DNA of 64,000 nt, from NCBI GenBank assembly GCA_946406115.1, contig OX291545.1:11484001-11548000 (forward strand). Direction: 5' to 3'. The notes beneath the pieces are model-generated. The model was not told the DNA's origin, ran no database searches, and saw only the letters and a program-made list of their open reading frames with translations. Numbering within the stretch: position 1 is the stretch's first letter; each line of letters begins with the position of its first letter. The position numbers were made by a program, and so were the translations under genes. This DNA comes from Apoda limacodes (taxonomy: Eukaryota > Arthropoda > Insecta > Lepidoptera > Limacodidae). Shown in pieces: positions 32,986-42,786 of this stretch.

Positions 32986-34001
32986 GAGTAGTAGATGGTT
33001 TAAAAACTCCGACACCAGAGATCATCGGATCGTTCCTCGACTCGGTGTTCCACACGTCAAGAAGTAGAAAGTTGAAAATGGTCAAAATAACAATCTAATT
33101 TATATTTAACAATAATAAATGTTGTAGTCCTTGTAAGGGACTCTTCACTGACTAATTATTGAAACAAAAAGTATTGCTTTATGCTGATTCTATCATTATT
33201 GTCCTATGGACAACCAACACGTCCCACGGACAACGGTTTTGGTTGTCCAAGTGACTGGTTGTCCGAGTGACATTTAACAGTCTTTGCGCTTCCTGGTAAT
33301 AAAATAATGTTATTTTGAATAAGGTCTTACGCGCAGTGAAAAATATAGATTAAATAAAATATTTTTCTCTTTAATTTACTACTATATATTAAATACTTAC
33401 GTTTTTGTGCTGGTTGTCCGGTAGAAACACAATAAAGCCACCGACTTTCTTAAAACGCACTCGGCCGACTGAGCCGCGGCAATGACTATATCAAAATGGC
33501 GGCTGAATGAGTGTTGTCACCAAATCGATCGACTTGATCTCAAGGCACTGATAACGCCTTCTATGTTTTGGTTTCGGAACTTTTTTACCGTTGTCCGGTG
33601 GAAGTCAAAATAATAAAATATAATAGGGACCAAAATGAACACGCAAAAACTCGTTAAAATTATGAAGCAAATAAAAATCTTTATGCTAGACATTGTAAAG
33701 AAAAATTATGTACAAGCGTAATTAATTGCCATATAGTATTTTTTTGGATAAAGTAATGATTCATTGTACTAAGCTACTGGGGGACAAACAAAAAAACACT
33801 ACATCAGATGTTTTGTCACCAGGACAACCATTAAAATTCCAGTTTAATAGTGATTTATTTAAAATAATTTACTCATATGTTAGCTTAATTAAAAGATAAA
33901 TGCGACATATGCGAACAAACCACTTAATTTCCTTTAGAACTGCGATTATTGGTTAGGGACAAAACAGAGTACTTACAGGACAAACAAAAGTTGATTGACC
34001 C

Positions 34002-34330
34002 ATATATATATATAATATGTGCTTAAATAAATTAGTAAATAATGTCATAGTTGATTGGTGCTTTGGTGGCGGTACCTAGTAGGTTTGAGCCTCTTTTTAA
34101 AGAATTTTGCTTTTTATGTGTAAGATTTAGACTTTTGGGCTCAGAAAATACTAACGAATAAAACGTTACTACATTGTAAAATTTTGGGAATTTCGAAAAT
34201 TATGGCAAATTATGGAAAAACAAGACTAATCGCATTAGCATTGAAATCGTTCTGTTCAACAAAATGTAAACAAACAATATCGCCGTTTACTATTTTGACA
34301 ACGCATCCACAGTTGCGTATAGTTGGCCCA
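34002..34330. other. Short flank between transposon and LINE
   Basis: AT-rich, starting with the ATATATAT flank of the transposon. No gene seen. Confidence 0.5.
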
Positions 34331-36545
34331 ACCCCGTGCAGAGGTGTACGCACTTGTGCTGTATACGCTGGACGGTGCCGGTCCGAAGTCCGAATAAATG
34401 GGGAGGGCCCTGGCCTACATTTATCAAGGAGCCTATGAGCTGCAAAGCGGGAATACTTCGAAATGCAGTCCTATATACACACACAAACACACCTTCTCTA
34501 ACGCACAAATCCACACGCACACACACACACAGAAATACGCACATACACCCACACACACAATACACATCATACCCAAACCGGCAGAAAAATTTTGAAATGG
34601 ATGTGAATTTTAAAAGAAAACTGCCCCAGGAGGGTACCAGCGTTCACGACGCTGGAGAATCCCTTCCTGAACCTTTGAGCTCAGGCTCGGGGGCTCAGGC
34701 TGCTCCACGTATTCTCGGGAGCAAAACTTCACAAACCCACACAATAAATCTGCGCGATCTAGCTAACGCTATGCCCAGCGCAGAAATAACTTCTAACGCC
34801 TCCTGGCAGCTTGCACCGCGTCGAGCAGATTAACGCAGAAATGCTATCGTCAACTCCGCCAAGCCAGCAGCCCTTGGAAGTAGAAAACGCAACGGGCGCC
34901 GCCATCACCAAAAACAACACTGTGCAACCGGGAAATAGCGAGCCTTCTAAGACCAACGCTGACCAGAGTGCACAGCAAACCAACGCGACTGAAGGGGAGA
35001 TCCGACAAGAGGACCCAGCTCTGACCGATGCAGCTACGAGGTTGACTTGGCCGAAGCCCTCGAACAGTTGCGACGCGCTCAGTGACAACGGGCGTGCGGA
35101 AACCACACAGTCAGCGGGCGGGCCTGTGATGACGGCTAGCGCAAGCTCGACTGGACAGCGCGGAGCACTGGGCGGGGTGACGTCTGAGGCTCCTCAAAGC
35201 GGACTCCTGGAGCGAGCTAGGGACACCTCAAGGTCAACCCAACCAATCGCGACCACAACAAGTCCGAAGAAAAAACGGAAACGCGGACCTAACAAACGCG
35301 GATCACGCTATGCAGCGAATCGACCTGAACAATTGGGACACCCCGCACCGCCTGCAAAGGCGAAGAGGGAGCGTCCCGATGAAACATTGTCGCCACGGGA
35401 CGGGCCGAAACGCGCCAAGCTAGATCTGACACCGAGGAAGACAGAAACTAGCTATGCCGATGCGAGTAAAACGCACCTGCTCATAGCTATTGCTGCCACG
35501 CCTGCCACTGACCTGACGGTGGAGCAAGCACAGCAGCTTGAACTCTCCATCGAAGAAAGGATTATTGAAGCAGCGCTTGCTTCACCGACAGACAACGATC
35601 CACCATTCGCAGCCGCATTTAGAGGGAAACCTATCATAGCAGAAGGCGTACTAAAAATGTGGTGTGAGAATGATGAGTCGCTAACTTGGGTCAAAAACAC
35701 TGTAGCCACCCCACAGTCACCAATCTCGGACAGCAAACTGACCGTCATCCGACAGTCAGTTATAGCGAAGCGAGTCCGCGCATCGCTGTGGCTTCCGAAA
35801 TCCATTGGTGTCGACCTAACGAGGAAACATCGCCTGCTGACCGCGCAGAATCCATGGTACAGTGTGAAATCATGGCAATTGTACGGCGCAACCATGCAGG
35901 AGAAGGGTATCTTCCTGAGCCTGGGCATTCCACAATCCGAGGTGGCGAAGATTCTGGAAAGGGAAAGACGAGTCGCCTTCATCTCCAGCAGTGTGTACAT
36001 CAGATTCAGCACTGTTGGAGGTGGAGGTGATTCGGCTTTCACAGAATCCCCAGACGAACCCAACACAAACACATACCGGCTAAGGAGCTGACTGAACTAG
36101 TGCAACACTGCGAAGACTACGGCTGGGACATTATAATATCAGCTGATACTCACCACCCTCTATGGGGGAGTCCAACACCGAACCAACGAGGTGAGTCTCT
36201 AACAGAGTATATATTCTCAACTAACCTTTCTATAATTAACAATGGCTCGGAGCCCACCTTTGGTTAATTCCAGATATCAGACCATAGTAGATGTAACTCT
36301 CGCATCCGATGGAACAACGGATCTTGTGTCAAACTGGCACGTCACTGGAAGAACTCTCTGATAAGCTAATGACACTAGGCGCTTTCATTGACATCGAAGG
36401 AGCGTTCGACAAAACGAAATTCAACAGCATCAGCCGCTCTCTCTTGGATGGAGCTGGGATGGTATGAGTAACCAATGACAGGTATTGGTTACCTACGTAC
36501 AATGGCCCTATTATGAGGCTAGGTGCGGAAAACATAAGTCCTACT
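34330..36545 (+). mobile_element. Internally deleted LINE with ORF1, endonuclease and RT scraps
   Basis: In order: a GC-rich 5' leader with a CA-rich microsatellite (34478-34565), ORF1 (34811-36091), an endonuclease piece at about 36075-36310 (TELVQHCEDYGWDIIISADT, HHPLWGSPTPNQRGESL, NNGSEPTF), a reverse transcriptase scrap (GAFIDIEGAFDKTKFNSI at about 36378-36433) and then the 3' tail shared with 15938-16045. Most of the RT and RNase H is missing. The IEGAFDKTxF form of RT motif A is typical of an I/R1-group lepidopteran LINE. Non-autonomous remnant. Confidence 0.75.
34597..36091 (+). CDS. LINE ORF1, DUF4780-like
   Basis: Two frames cover ORF1: 34597-34833 starts MDVNFKRKLPQEGTSV, then the main frame (34811-36091, 426 codons) continues, so there is probably a frame break near 34820. 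The first half is low-complexity Ala/Thr/Ser/Glu-rich with a nuclear-localisation-like SPKKKRKRGPNKRGSR. The second half (from about residue 225) contains YADASKTHLLIAIAATP, WVKNTVATPQSPI, VRASLWLPKSIGVD, LLTAQNPWYSVKSW and EKGIFLSLGI, with the order and spacing of the DUF4780 domain found in insect LINE ORF1 proteins. ORF1 products bind the element RNA. The end of the frame runs out of phase into endonuclease sequence. Confidence 0.65.
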
Positions 36546-37680
36546 AACTAACTAGTTGGCCTAGTTACCAACAAACAAAATTTTTTGTCGCTATTGATAG
36601 AGAATCGTTTGTTGTTGATTGTTGTGCAAAAAAATCGTTTGTTGGTTCCTAATTAATTAATTATAAGCCATTAAGAACGCGGCGTATAGTTGGCCTCGCA
36701 ATTATTAGATTTATTATTATTTGTTTTTGTTTGTTGTTTTGATTTCTACATTTGTTGGTTCTGAAATATCAATATTAATAAACAAATAATTGTTTTTTAA
36801 AGATGGACTTTTCTGATGCGCGTGCTGCCTGCGAGTGCGCACGCGCGAGTTTGAGCATGCGCGCAGGGCTTATTTTTTGAAATTTGTAAATTGTTTTTTT
36901 TTTTTTGTTTTGCAAATTTTCAAATTATTTATGATGAATTTAAGAAAAATTTAAGCCATAAAATGAAGCTAAAAAGTTGTTTTTCTTATGACTAAAACTT
37001 CAGCTACATTTTAAAAGCTGGGACTGCAAAATTGAAGAAACAGTAAAGTTCTGTTAAACTATTCACTTTTGTAGAGATTTTGAATTACATTGTTACTAAC
37101 GATTTTTCACGTAATCGAAACATTTTGGACTTAGGTATTTCTGTAAAAAGTTTTTAAAATTTCACTTATATTTTCTCCAAGCTAATATTTGTTATCGTTG
37201 CACTAAATAAACTGACTGTTTCAACGCAATTTAAATATTTGAATCTTTAAAATGTATTATTGATGAATCATAATTATAAAGCATTTTCATAACCAAAGAA
37301 ATAACGCAACTGAACTAATATAATGCATAAAAATTGCCTGATTTCATAATGCCGAAATTGCGCATTATCGTGCTAACTGCTACCGACTGAATAAGCAATG
37401 GGAATTGCACGATGACCAAAGGACAAACCTGTACCTGTGCCAAAAAAGCCGTCGATAAGTCCACATGCAATTTTATTTACTAAAACATAAATTGTGGACC
37501 CTTTGTAAAATTATGGAAAATAAAAGCTTTAAAACGTAAAATTGTCATACTACTATTATGTAGGTACTTATTACTTAAAAATATAGTTGGTACAAATAAA
37601 TTGCAAATGTAATGTGAGATCAATATAACCTTACTGTGACAATACAGTAATGATTAAATTAAAAGTTGCAAGTAAAAATT
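36546..37680. other. AT-rich non-coding region
   Basis: Contains several copies of TTTGTTGGTT, two of them inverted relative to each other (about 36557-36570 and 36632-36650), possibly a small MITE. No coding signal. Bases 36800-36875 are locally GC-rich with GTGCGCACGCGCG. Confidence 0.5.
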
Positions 37681-38330
37681 GAGGGCTTTCAATTGTTTTT
37701 AAAGCAGTAAAAAACTTTTACAAATGCATGGACCCAACTTTTTTTAAAACAATAATATGATTTTTTGGAAATTGTCAATACACATGGAGGGGAAAAAAAA
37801 ATGGCGTTTAACGATTTATGACGTATTAAAAAAATACTACTAACTAGATCTCGTTCAAACCAATTTTCGGTAGAAGTTTGCATGGTAATTTACAATATAT
37901 ATTTTTTCTAGTTTTATCATTCTCTTAGTTTAGAAGTTACAGGGGGGGAGGACACACATTTTACCACTTTGGAAGTGTCTCTCGCAAACTATTGCTTAAA
38001 AAAAAATAAAGTAGAAACCTCAATATCATTTTTAAAGACCTATCCATAGACACCCCACACGTATGGGTTTGATGAAAAAAAAAAAATTTTGAGTTTCAGT
38101 TCTAAGTATGGGGAAACCCAAAAATTAATTGTTTTTTTTTCTAGTTTTGTGTGAAAATCTTAATGCGGTTCATAGAATACATCTATTTACCAAGTTTTAA
38201 CGATATAGTTCTTATAGTTTCGGAAAAAAGTGGCTGTGATATACGGACGGACAGACAGACAGACGTGACGAATCTATAAGGGTTCCGTTTTTTGCCATTT
38301 GGCTACGGAACCCTAAAAATGGGATATAAT
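37680..38330 (+). repeat. Interspersed repeat with terminal hairpin
   Basis: About 450-650 bp with recognisable phrases: TTACAGGGGGGGAGGACACA, GACCTATCCATAGACACCCC, ACACGTATGGGTTTGATG, GGACAGACAGACAGACGTGA. It ends in a hairpin with stem AGGGTTCCG (38279-38287) and CGGAACCCT (38306-38314). This body is one I recall as very common and well conserved in Lepidoptera. The left boundary is uncertain. Related ends lie at 39538-39571 and 50640-50676. Confidence 0.65.
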
Positions 38331-39600
38331 GTACCTATAAAATGGTATAATTCTTATCATGTATCAATGAAATTATTTTTAACTTTTTAGTTATTTTTAT
38401 TAACAAGTAATAAAAGCTATTTTTTAAATTTTTCTTTTAATTTTTTATGATTCGGGATCTTTGATCATGTTGTTTCTACGAGTATATAGAACATAAACGG
38501 CCATTCCCCCAGAGGTCCATTGTAGGGGGATAAGGGCTTCTGTACAATAGGGTTCGCTCTGGTACCCCGAGGCGCAAAGTTAGCGATCAGACATGTTGTA
38601 AGGACCAAAGTACTCATCAAGACGATTCAAACGAGCCCAAACTCGATGGGGTTATGTCGTAAGTATGTGCGTGTAGTTGAGAATGTCAGGATAAGATAAG
38701 CGGCGTATCAAGATGAAACATGCACCAGATTTCAAGTTAGACCTTTAGCAATACATCGTATTAATAAAACCGCATCCATTTTCGTTCACTGGTTTTTATG
38801 TGATGCGCTTAAAAATTGTGAAGATAATTGTTTTGGGTTCTATTGCTCTTATAAAGCCCAGAAGATATATTTTTTTCTTTAAATATGTCCTAAGTACTTA
38901 TAAACAGACATCGGTCAGTTACAATTTTATTATAGATTAACCGAGTGAAACCGCAGAGCACAGCTAGTAATACTGATAACATGAAAAGTAGAATGTTACA
39001 TAAAGCAATAAAACACACGCATTATTACGATATGTGATAGTATCTTATCATAATAAATTATCTACCCATATACCATTGCAGAATACTACCTACATCAGCA
39101 AAGTGCTTTGTGTTTATTATTTAGGTAGGTAAGTAATCTTTCAATATTTTTGCCAAAGACTGACTTTACAATGACTATGTACAAAGGACTTTTTAACTTG
39201 GACATACAATAATGTTTTTTTTTGTGTTAAAAAAAATCCTGCCCATATAACAGAAACTGCACAAGTTGATCAAAAACAAGATGAAGCCGTAGCCCGAGTA
39301 GCCCATCATTGATAGCTTGTAGGTATTTTAGAATCTCTCGCGGCACTGGGAATTCTACTCTAAAATTCTGGATTCAAAATAGCACCCTCGCCGTAAAGGT
39401 ATTATTTTGCTCCCTTGTAATACAAATCTATTATTATCCACGGTGACCTTACCTTTGGTGGTATTGGCGGGGTTTGGTTTCGCTTACGTAATGAACCCAG
39501 GAGCTGTACAGACAGACAGCGTAGGCTTTTAGTAATTGGGCTCCGTTGGCACCCTTTTGGTACGGAACCCTAAGAAATAAAAACCTGGGCTAAAAAGTTT
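38331..39600. other. Repeat-rich intergenic sequence
   Basis: 38500-38660 contains a repeat with AGGTCCATTGTAGGGGGATA and CGAGCCCAAACTCGATGGGG, related in part to 6500-6560. 39500-39575 is a diverged copy of the hairpin-ended repeat (stem GGGCTCCG/CGGAACCC). No gene seen. Confidence 0.5.
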
Positions 39601-39631
39601 TCGTTCGTTTCGTGATAAATTATCAAATATG

Positions 39632-39850
39632 CAGTGTTATGGACGAATCAGACTAGAAATTATATCACAGTAGGTACTGAGCAGTTTAATTATCTTTCAA
39701 AACTATTGACTCCAATTATTCAAAAAGAAAACAGTTTGAAAAAGTTTATTAGTGTAAAGCAAAGATTAGTCGTTACTTTAAGATTTTTGGCAACGGGTAA
39801 CTCATATCATGACTTGAGCTTCCTAAATCACAATACCAAAATATACGTCT
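39632..39850 (+). mobile_element. PIF/Harbinger transposase fragment
   Basis: About 70 codons of the N-terminal part of a HARBI1-like nuclease: FNYLSKLLTPIIQKE, then ISVKQRLVVTLRFLATGNSY and HDLSFL. This is the helical segment preceding the catalytic core. The core itself is absent; reading on after 39850 gives unrelated sequence. Short dead fragment or solo exon. Confidence 0.65.
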
Positions 39851-40049
39851 GTCTGCTGCGCTTGCGGAGAGCGTCGACTGAACCGAGCAGTCTTAAAAGT
39901 CTTAATACACCACTCGATATTAAGACACTCGGACAGTGAGCGTGGTCGAGCACGCTCAATGGCTTGATATCCAGAGTCAGAAGTCAAAATCGTCGTCATT
40001 ACACTTATTACTCTACACTGAGTAAGACTAAGACTGTCTATCTACTGTG

Positions 40050-40190
40050 TGGTCTAATAAGTGCTTAAGGCCTTTCCCAAAGAACGTCACCACACTTGGT
40101 CCCCTGCCTTTCTCATCCAGGCACTTTCGGCTAACTTTTTTAGGTCATCGGTCCATCTGGCTAGGACCCACGCTGCGCTTACCGATCCGT
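40050..40190 (-). mobile_element. RTE-type LINE C-terminal scrap
   Basis: The - strand reads ARWTDDLKKLAESAWMRKAG followed by remnants of the end of RTE ORF2 (family form RWTDDLxKVAGxxWMRxAxDR). About 45 codons, flanked by unrelated sequence. A + strand 60-codon frame over it is antisense. Confidence 0.6.
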
Positions 40191-41090
40191 GTTCATTAAA
40201 CCAAACGCAGATTTTATTTTGTCAGGTGGATTTTTTGCACTAGTTCCTAGTTTAGGATCGCATAAGTAATCGCACTTATTAAACGTGATTACGTTTTGAA
40301 TTTAAACTAAACAACTTAGAATTTTCTGTTGTGCTAATCTAACCTTAAATCTGGAGTGACCAAATAGGTACTTACATAAATATTACAAATACTAAAAACA
40401 ATACAAACCTATAATACGGAACTGAATGTATCGTGTACCAAGATGTATATATTTCCAAGGTAATACATATTGTGTCTCGTAATTATAATAATGAAAAATC
40501 ATAAGTAGGTACCTTCTAAATGAAATGAACACGTAAGGGCGACAACAAATTGGCTTAAAGGTGACTAGAATAAAAAAAAAACTAGGCCTTAACAATAATG
40601 TTACAATTTAAGATAATATTTAGTATAAAACGGAAGTTTTGTTTAATTAAGTGGAGGTCTTTTATACAACTGAGGGATACATTTTTCCTGAACCCTTTGT
40701 GTGAGGTCTTGAACTACCCGAATGAAGTTTTTTCTAAGGGTTATTTTCACTTTTGAAACACGTTTAGAATTCAGAAAAAATTTAATAAAAATTATTTTGA
40801 AAAATAATTAAGACGTATCTAACAGTGAATATCAAAGTAAACATTTATGCAACAAAAGAATTTTACCGTAAATTAAATACACATTTAATTTTTTGTCTGC
40901 CTACTTTATATTAAGGGAACTGGGGAAAATAAAAAATGTATTTATGGAAATTTTAGAATAAGTTGTAAATTAATTAATTTTTTTAAATAGGGTGTATTTA
41001 TCAATCCTGTTTTTTTTGTGTGGGACATTTTGCAGTGAATATGATTTAAGAATTAATGACCTAGAAAAGAAATAAAGTAGAATAAGAAAA
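40191..41090. other. AT-rich non-coding region
   Basis: No coding signal, RNA gene or clear repeat structure seen. Confidence 0.5.
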
Positions 41091-41465
41091 TAGAATCGGT
41101 GAAGCAGAATAACACCACCCTCAATCCTCCCGTGGATGTCGTACGAGGCGACTAAGGAACATACCAGATGGTAGGCAGCAGCACCATACTGAGGAATTAT
41201 TAAACAAAACCAAAGAATTAAAGTACCAAAGTTACCGACATAGCTCAAAAACTTAGCAAACTGAAGTGGCAATGGGCAGGCCATATCGCTCGTCGAACCG
41301 ATAACCAATTGGGAAGATAGGTTCTCGATTGACGATCACAGATCGGAAGACGCAGCGTGGGACGACCTACCAAGTGGTCAGACGACCTGGGCGGCTCAGG
41401 ACCGGTCGTTGTGAAAACATATTGTGGAGGCCTACGTTCAGCAGTGGACGTCTTCCGGCTGAAAC
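41091..41465 (+). mobile_element. LINE scraps, including an RTE-type C terminus
   Basis: 41237-41465 reads KLSKLKWQWAGHIARRTDNQ and, after a break, GRRSVGRPTKWSDDLGG, the C-terminal end of RTE-type ORF2. 41091-41165 (TCCCGTGGATGTCGTACGAG, GCGACTAAGG) resembles the tail of a different LINE. Multiple stops. Confidence 0.7.
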
Positions 41466-42571
41466 GAACGAAAGAACTTCCTAGAATTAGAAAGAAGGCA
41501 GAATTGCAAGTTTATCGGTGGTGACCGAGTGGTTTTGATGTGTCTTATGCACATCATTATTAATACTATTAAGTTTCGAAGGGCGGTGGTGCGAGCCGGT
41601 CATGTACTAATGAGATTTAAATTGAGTAAAAAAAATCTCCAAGAACGCGATAGCTCATAGCTCACGAGCAATAATATTTGCCTACCTAATATCACATTAC
41701 TTAGGGTGCGTTCCAAATCGCAACGAGGAAGTTAAAAAAGTGGTTTTGGGACGCTCAGGGTAGAGTAATTTTCCAACTGTTAAGTTGAATTCTTTATACT
41801 GCCATAGAAAAGGTTGACTGACAATCACTCCTGTCAGTGTGAAAATTAACTGTCAAACGCTCGTTATAGAACGGGTTAATTTTTCAACTTCACCGGGCGA
41901 TAATTACTCGGCGTAATTTGAAACATAGCCTTAATAAATATTAACAGATATTAATATAACAATTGTTATCAATAACTTCAAATATATTCTGTAATAACGA
42001 TCTCATGTGGATTCGTTCCTAGCCCAAATCTAACGCGCAACACAGCGCAGCGGTCACTGTAGGACTAACATAGTTTTTAAGTTGATTGATACTTTCAAGA
42101 TAGGTATGAACACTGTCGAAAGTAAAATTTATTTATAATTATTAAATGTTGCTCGTTCTTCAATGGAAAATCTCTGCTTAAAATGTTACCTAAAAATTTT
42201 ACGGAACATTATTGCCCAAATAGCGCCACTATCACGTTTTTGATTTAGTAAGAAAAAATGTCAAGTAGGTGGGTACTCGTCCTACAAATAGGCTATTTTT
42301 ATGTGCATCATACATTGGTTCGTAAAATATTCGTTTTTGTTTAAATTGAACACTAAAGAGCCTAAACGTTTGTTAGTAATATCTTGCATACAAAACGTTC
42401 TAAAAAAAGTACTATATTTATTTTGTACTATATTTTTATTCGAGCACTTTTTGTAATTCGTTTTGTATCGAGTACCCACAAATTAAAAACATGTAATTGT
42501 AGCGTAAGTTAGCGTATTTCAGCGCTTTTAAGTCGCACTAACCTATTTTTTTACTTACAGCTTTAGGTTAA
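41466..42571. other. Upstream region of AMACR
   Basis: A tRNA-like promoter arrangement occurs at about 41510-41620 (A-box-like GTGACCGAGTGG, then a weak GGTGCGAGCC), probably a decayed SINE. The rest is AT-rich. The AMACR promoter should be within the last few hundred bases but no clear TATA or initiator can be asserted. Confidence 0.45.
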
Positions 42572-42679
42572 ATGGCGCTCAAAGGAATAAAAGTTGTGGA
42601 GTTCATGGGTTTGGTTCCAGGACCATTCTGTGGAAGACTATTAGCCGATTTTGGTGCTAGTGTCACAGTTGTTCAAAAA
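42572..42679 (+). CDS. Amacr: Alpha-methylacyl-CoA racemase, first coding exon
   Basis: Encodes the first 36 residues, [20 protein letters not shown] then [16 protein letters not shown], which match the strongly conserved start of the CoA-transferase family III (CaiB/BaiF) fold, including GLxPGPFC and LADFGA. The donor is AAAAA/GTCAGT at 42680; phase 0. Reading past the donor gives unrelated sequence. AMACR interconverts (2R)- and (2S)-methylacyl-CoAs, needed for peroxisomal and mitochondrial beta-oxidation of branched fatty acids. The ATG context and homologous length support this start. Confidence 0.9.
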
Positions 42680-42786
42680 GTCAGTTTGATATTTACTAAT
42701 ATTTTTTTTAGCTCTCTCTTTAAGACGTTCCTTGGGAAAGACCTATTTCCAAAAGTACACTGCTACAAGCTGATTGATTGATCGAT

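Larger units (their letters stand above)
29033..34001 (-). mobile_element. 4.97 kb DNA transposon with 16-bp inverted termini and an unusual transposase
   Basis: The ends are perfect inverted copies of GGGTCAATCAACTTTT (29033-29048 and 33986-34001), each flanked outside by ATATATAT, so the target was TA-rich and a short duplication such as ATAT is possible but not provable. The interior carries a - strand transposase region (32649 to 30003) and, near both ends, many copies of GGACAAC/GTTGTCC. A tRNA-type SINE is inserted at about 32715-32985. I do not recognise the superfamily with confidence. GGG termini with a 4-bp duplication would fit the Sola type, but that is a guess. Confidence 0.88.

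Noticed and set aside
34478..34565. CA-rich tract with CACACACACACA
   Set aside because: Considered as a CRISPR-like or regulatory array; it is a simple microsatellite in the leader of a LINE, with no regular repeat-spacer pattern.
35452..36072. 206-codon - strand frame over LINE ORF1
   Set aside because: Antisense to the DUF4780-like ORF1, no motif of its own.
41510..41620. tRNA-like A and B boxes
   Set aside because: A real tRNA was considered, but no cloverleaf with paired acceptor stem can be drawn; more likely a decayed SINE.
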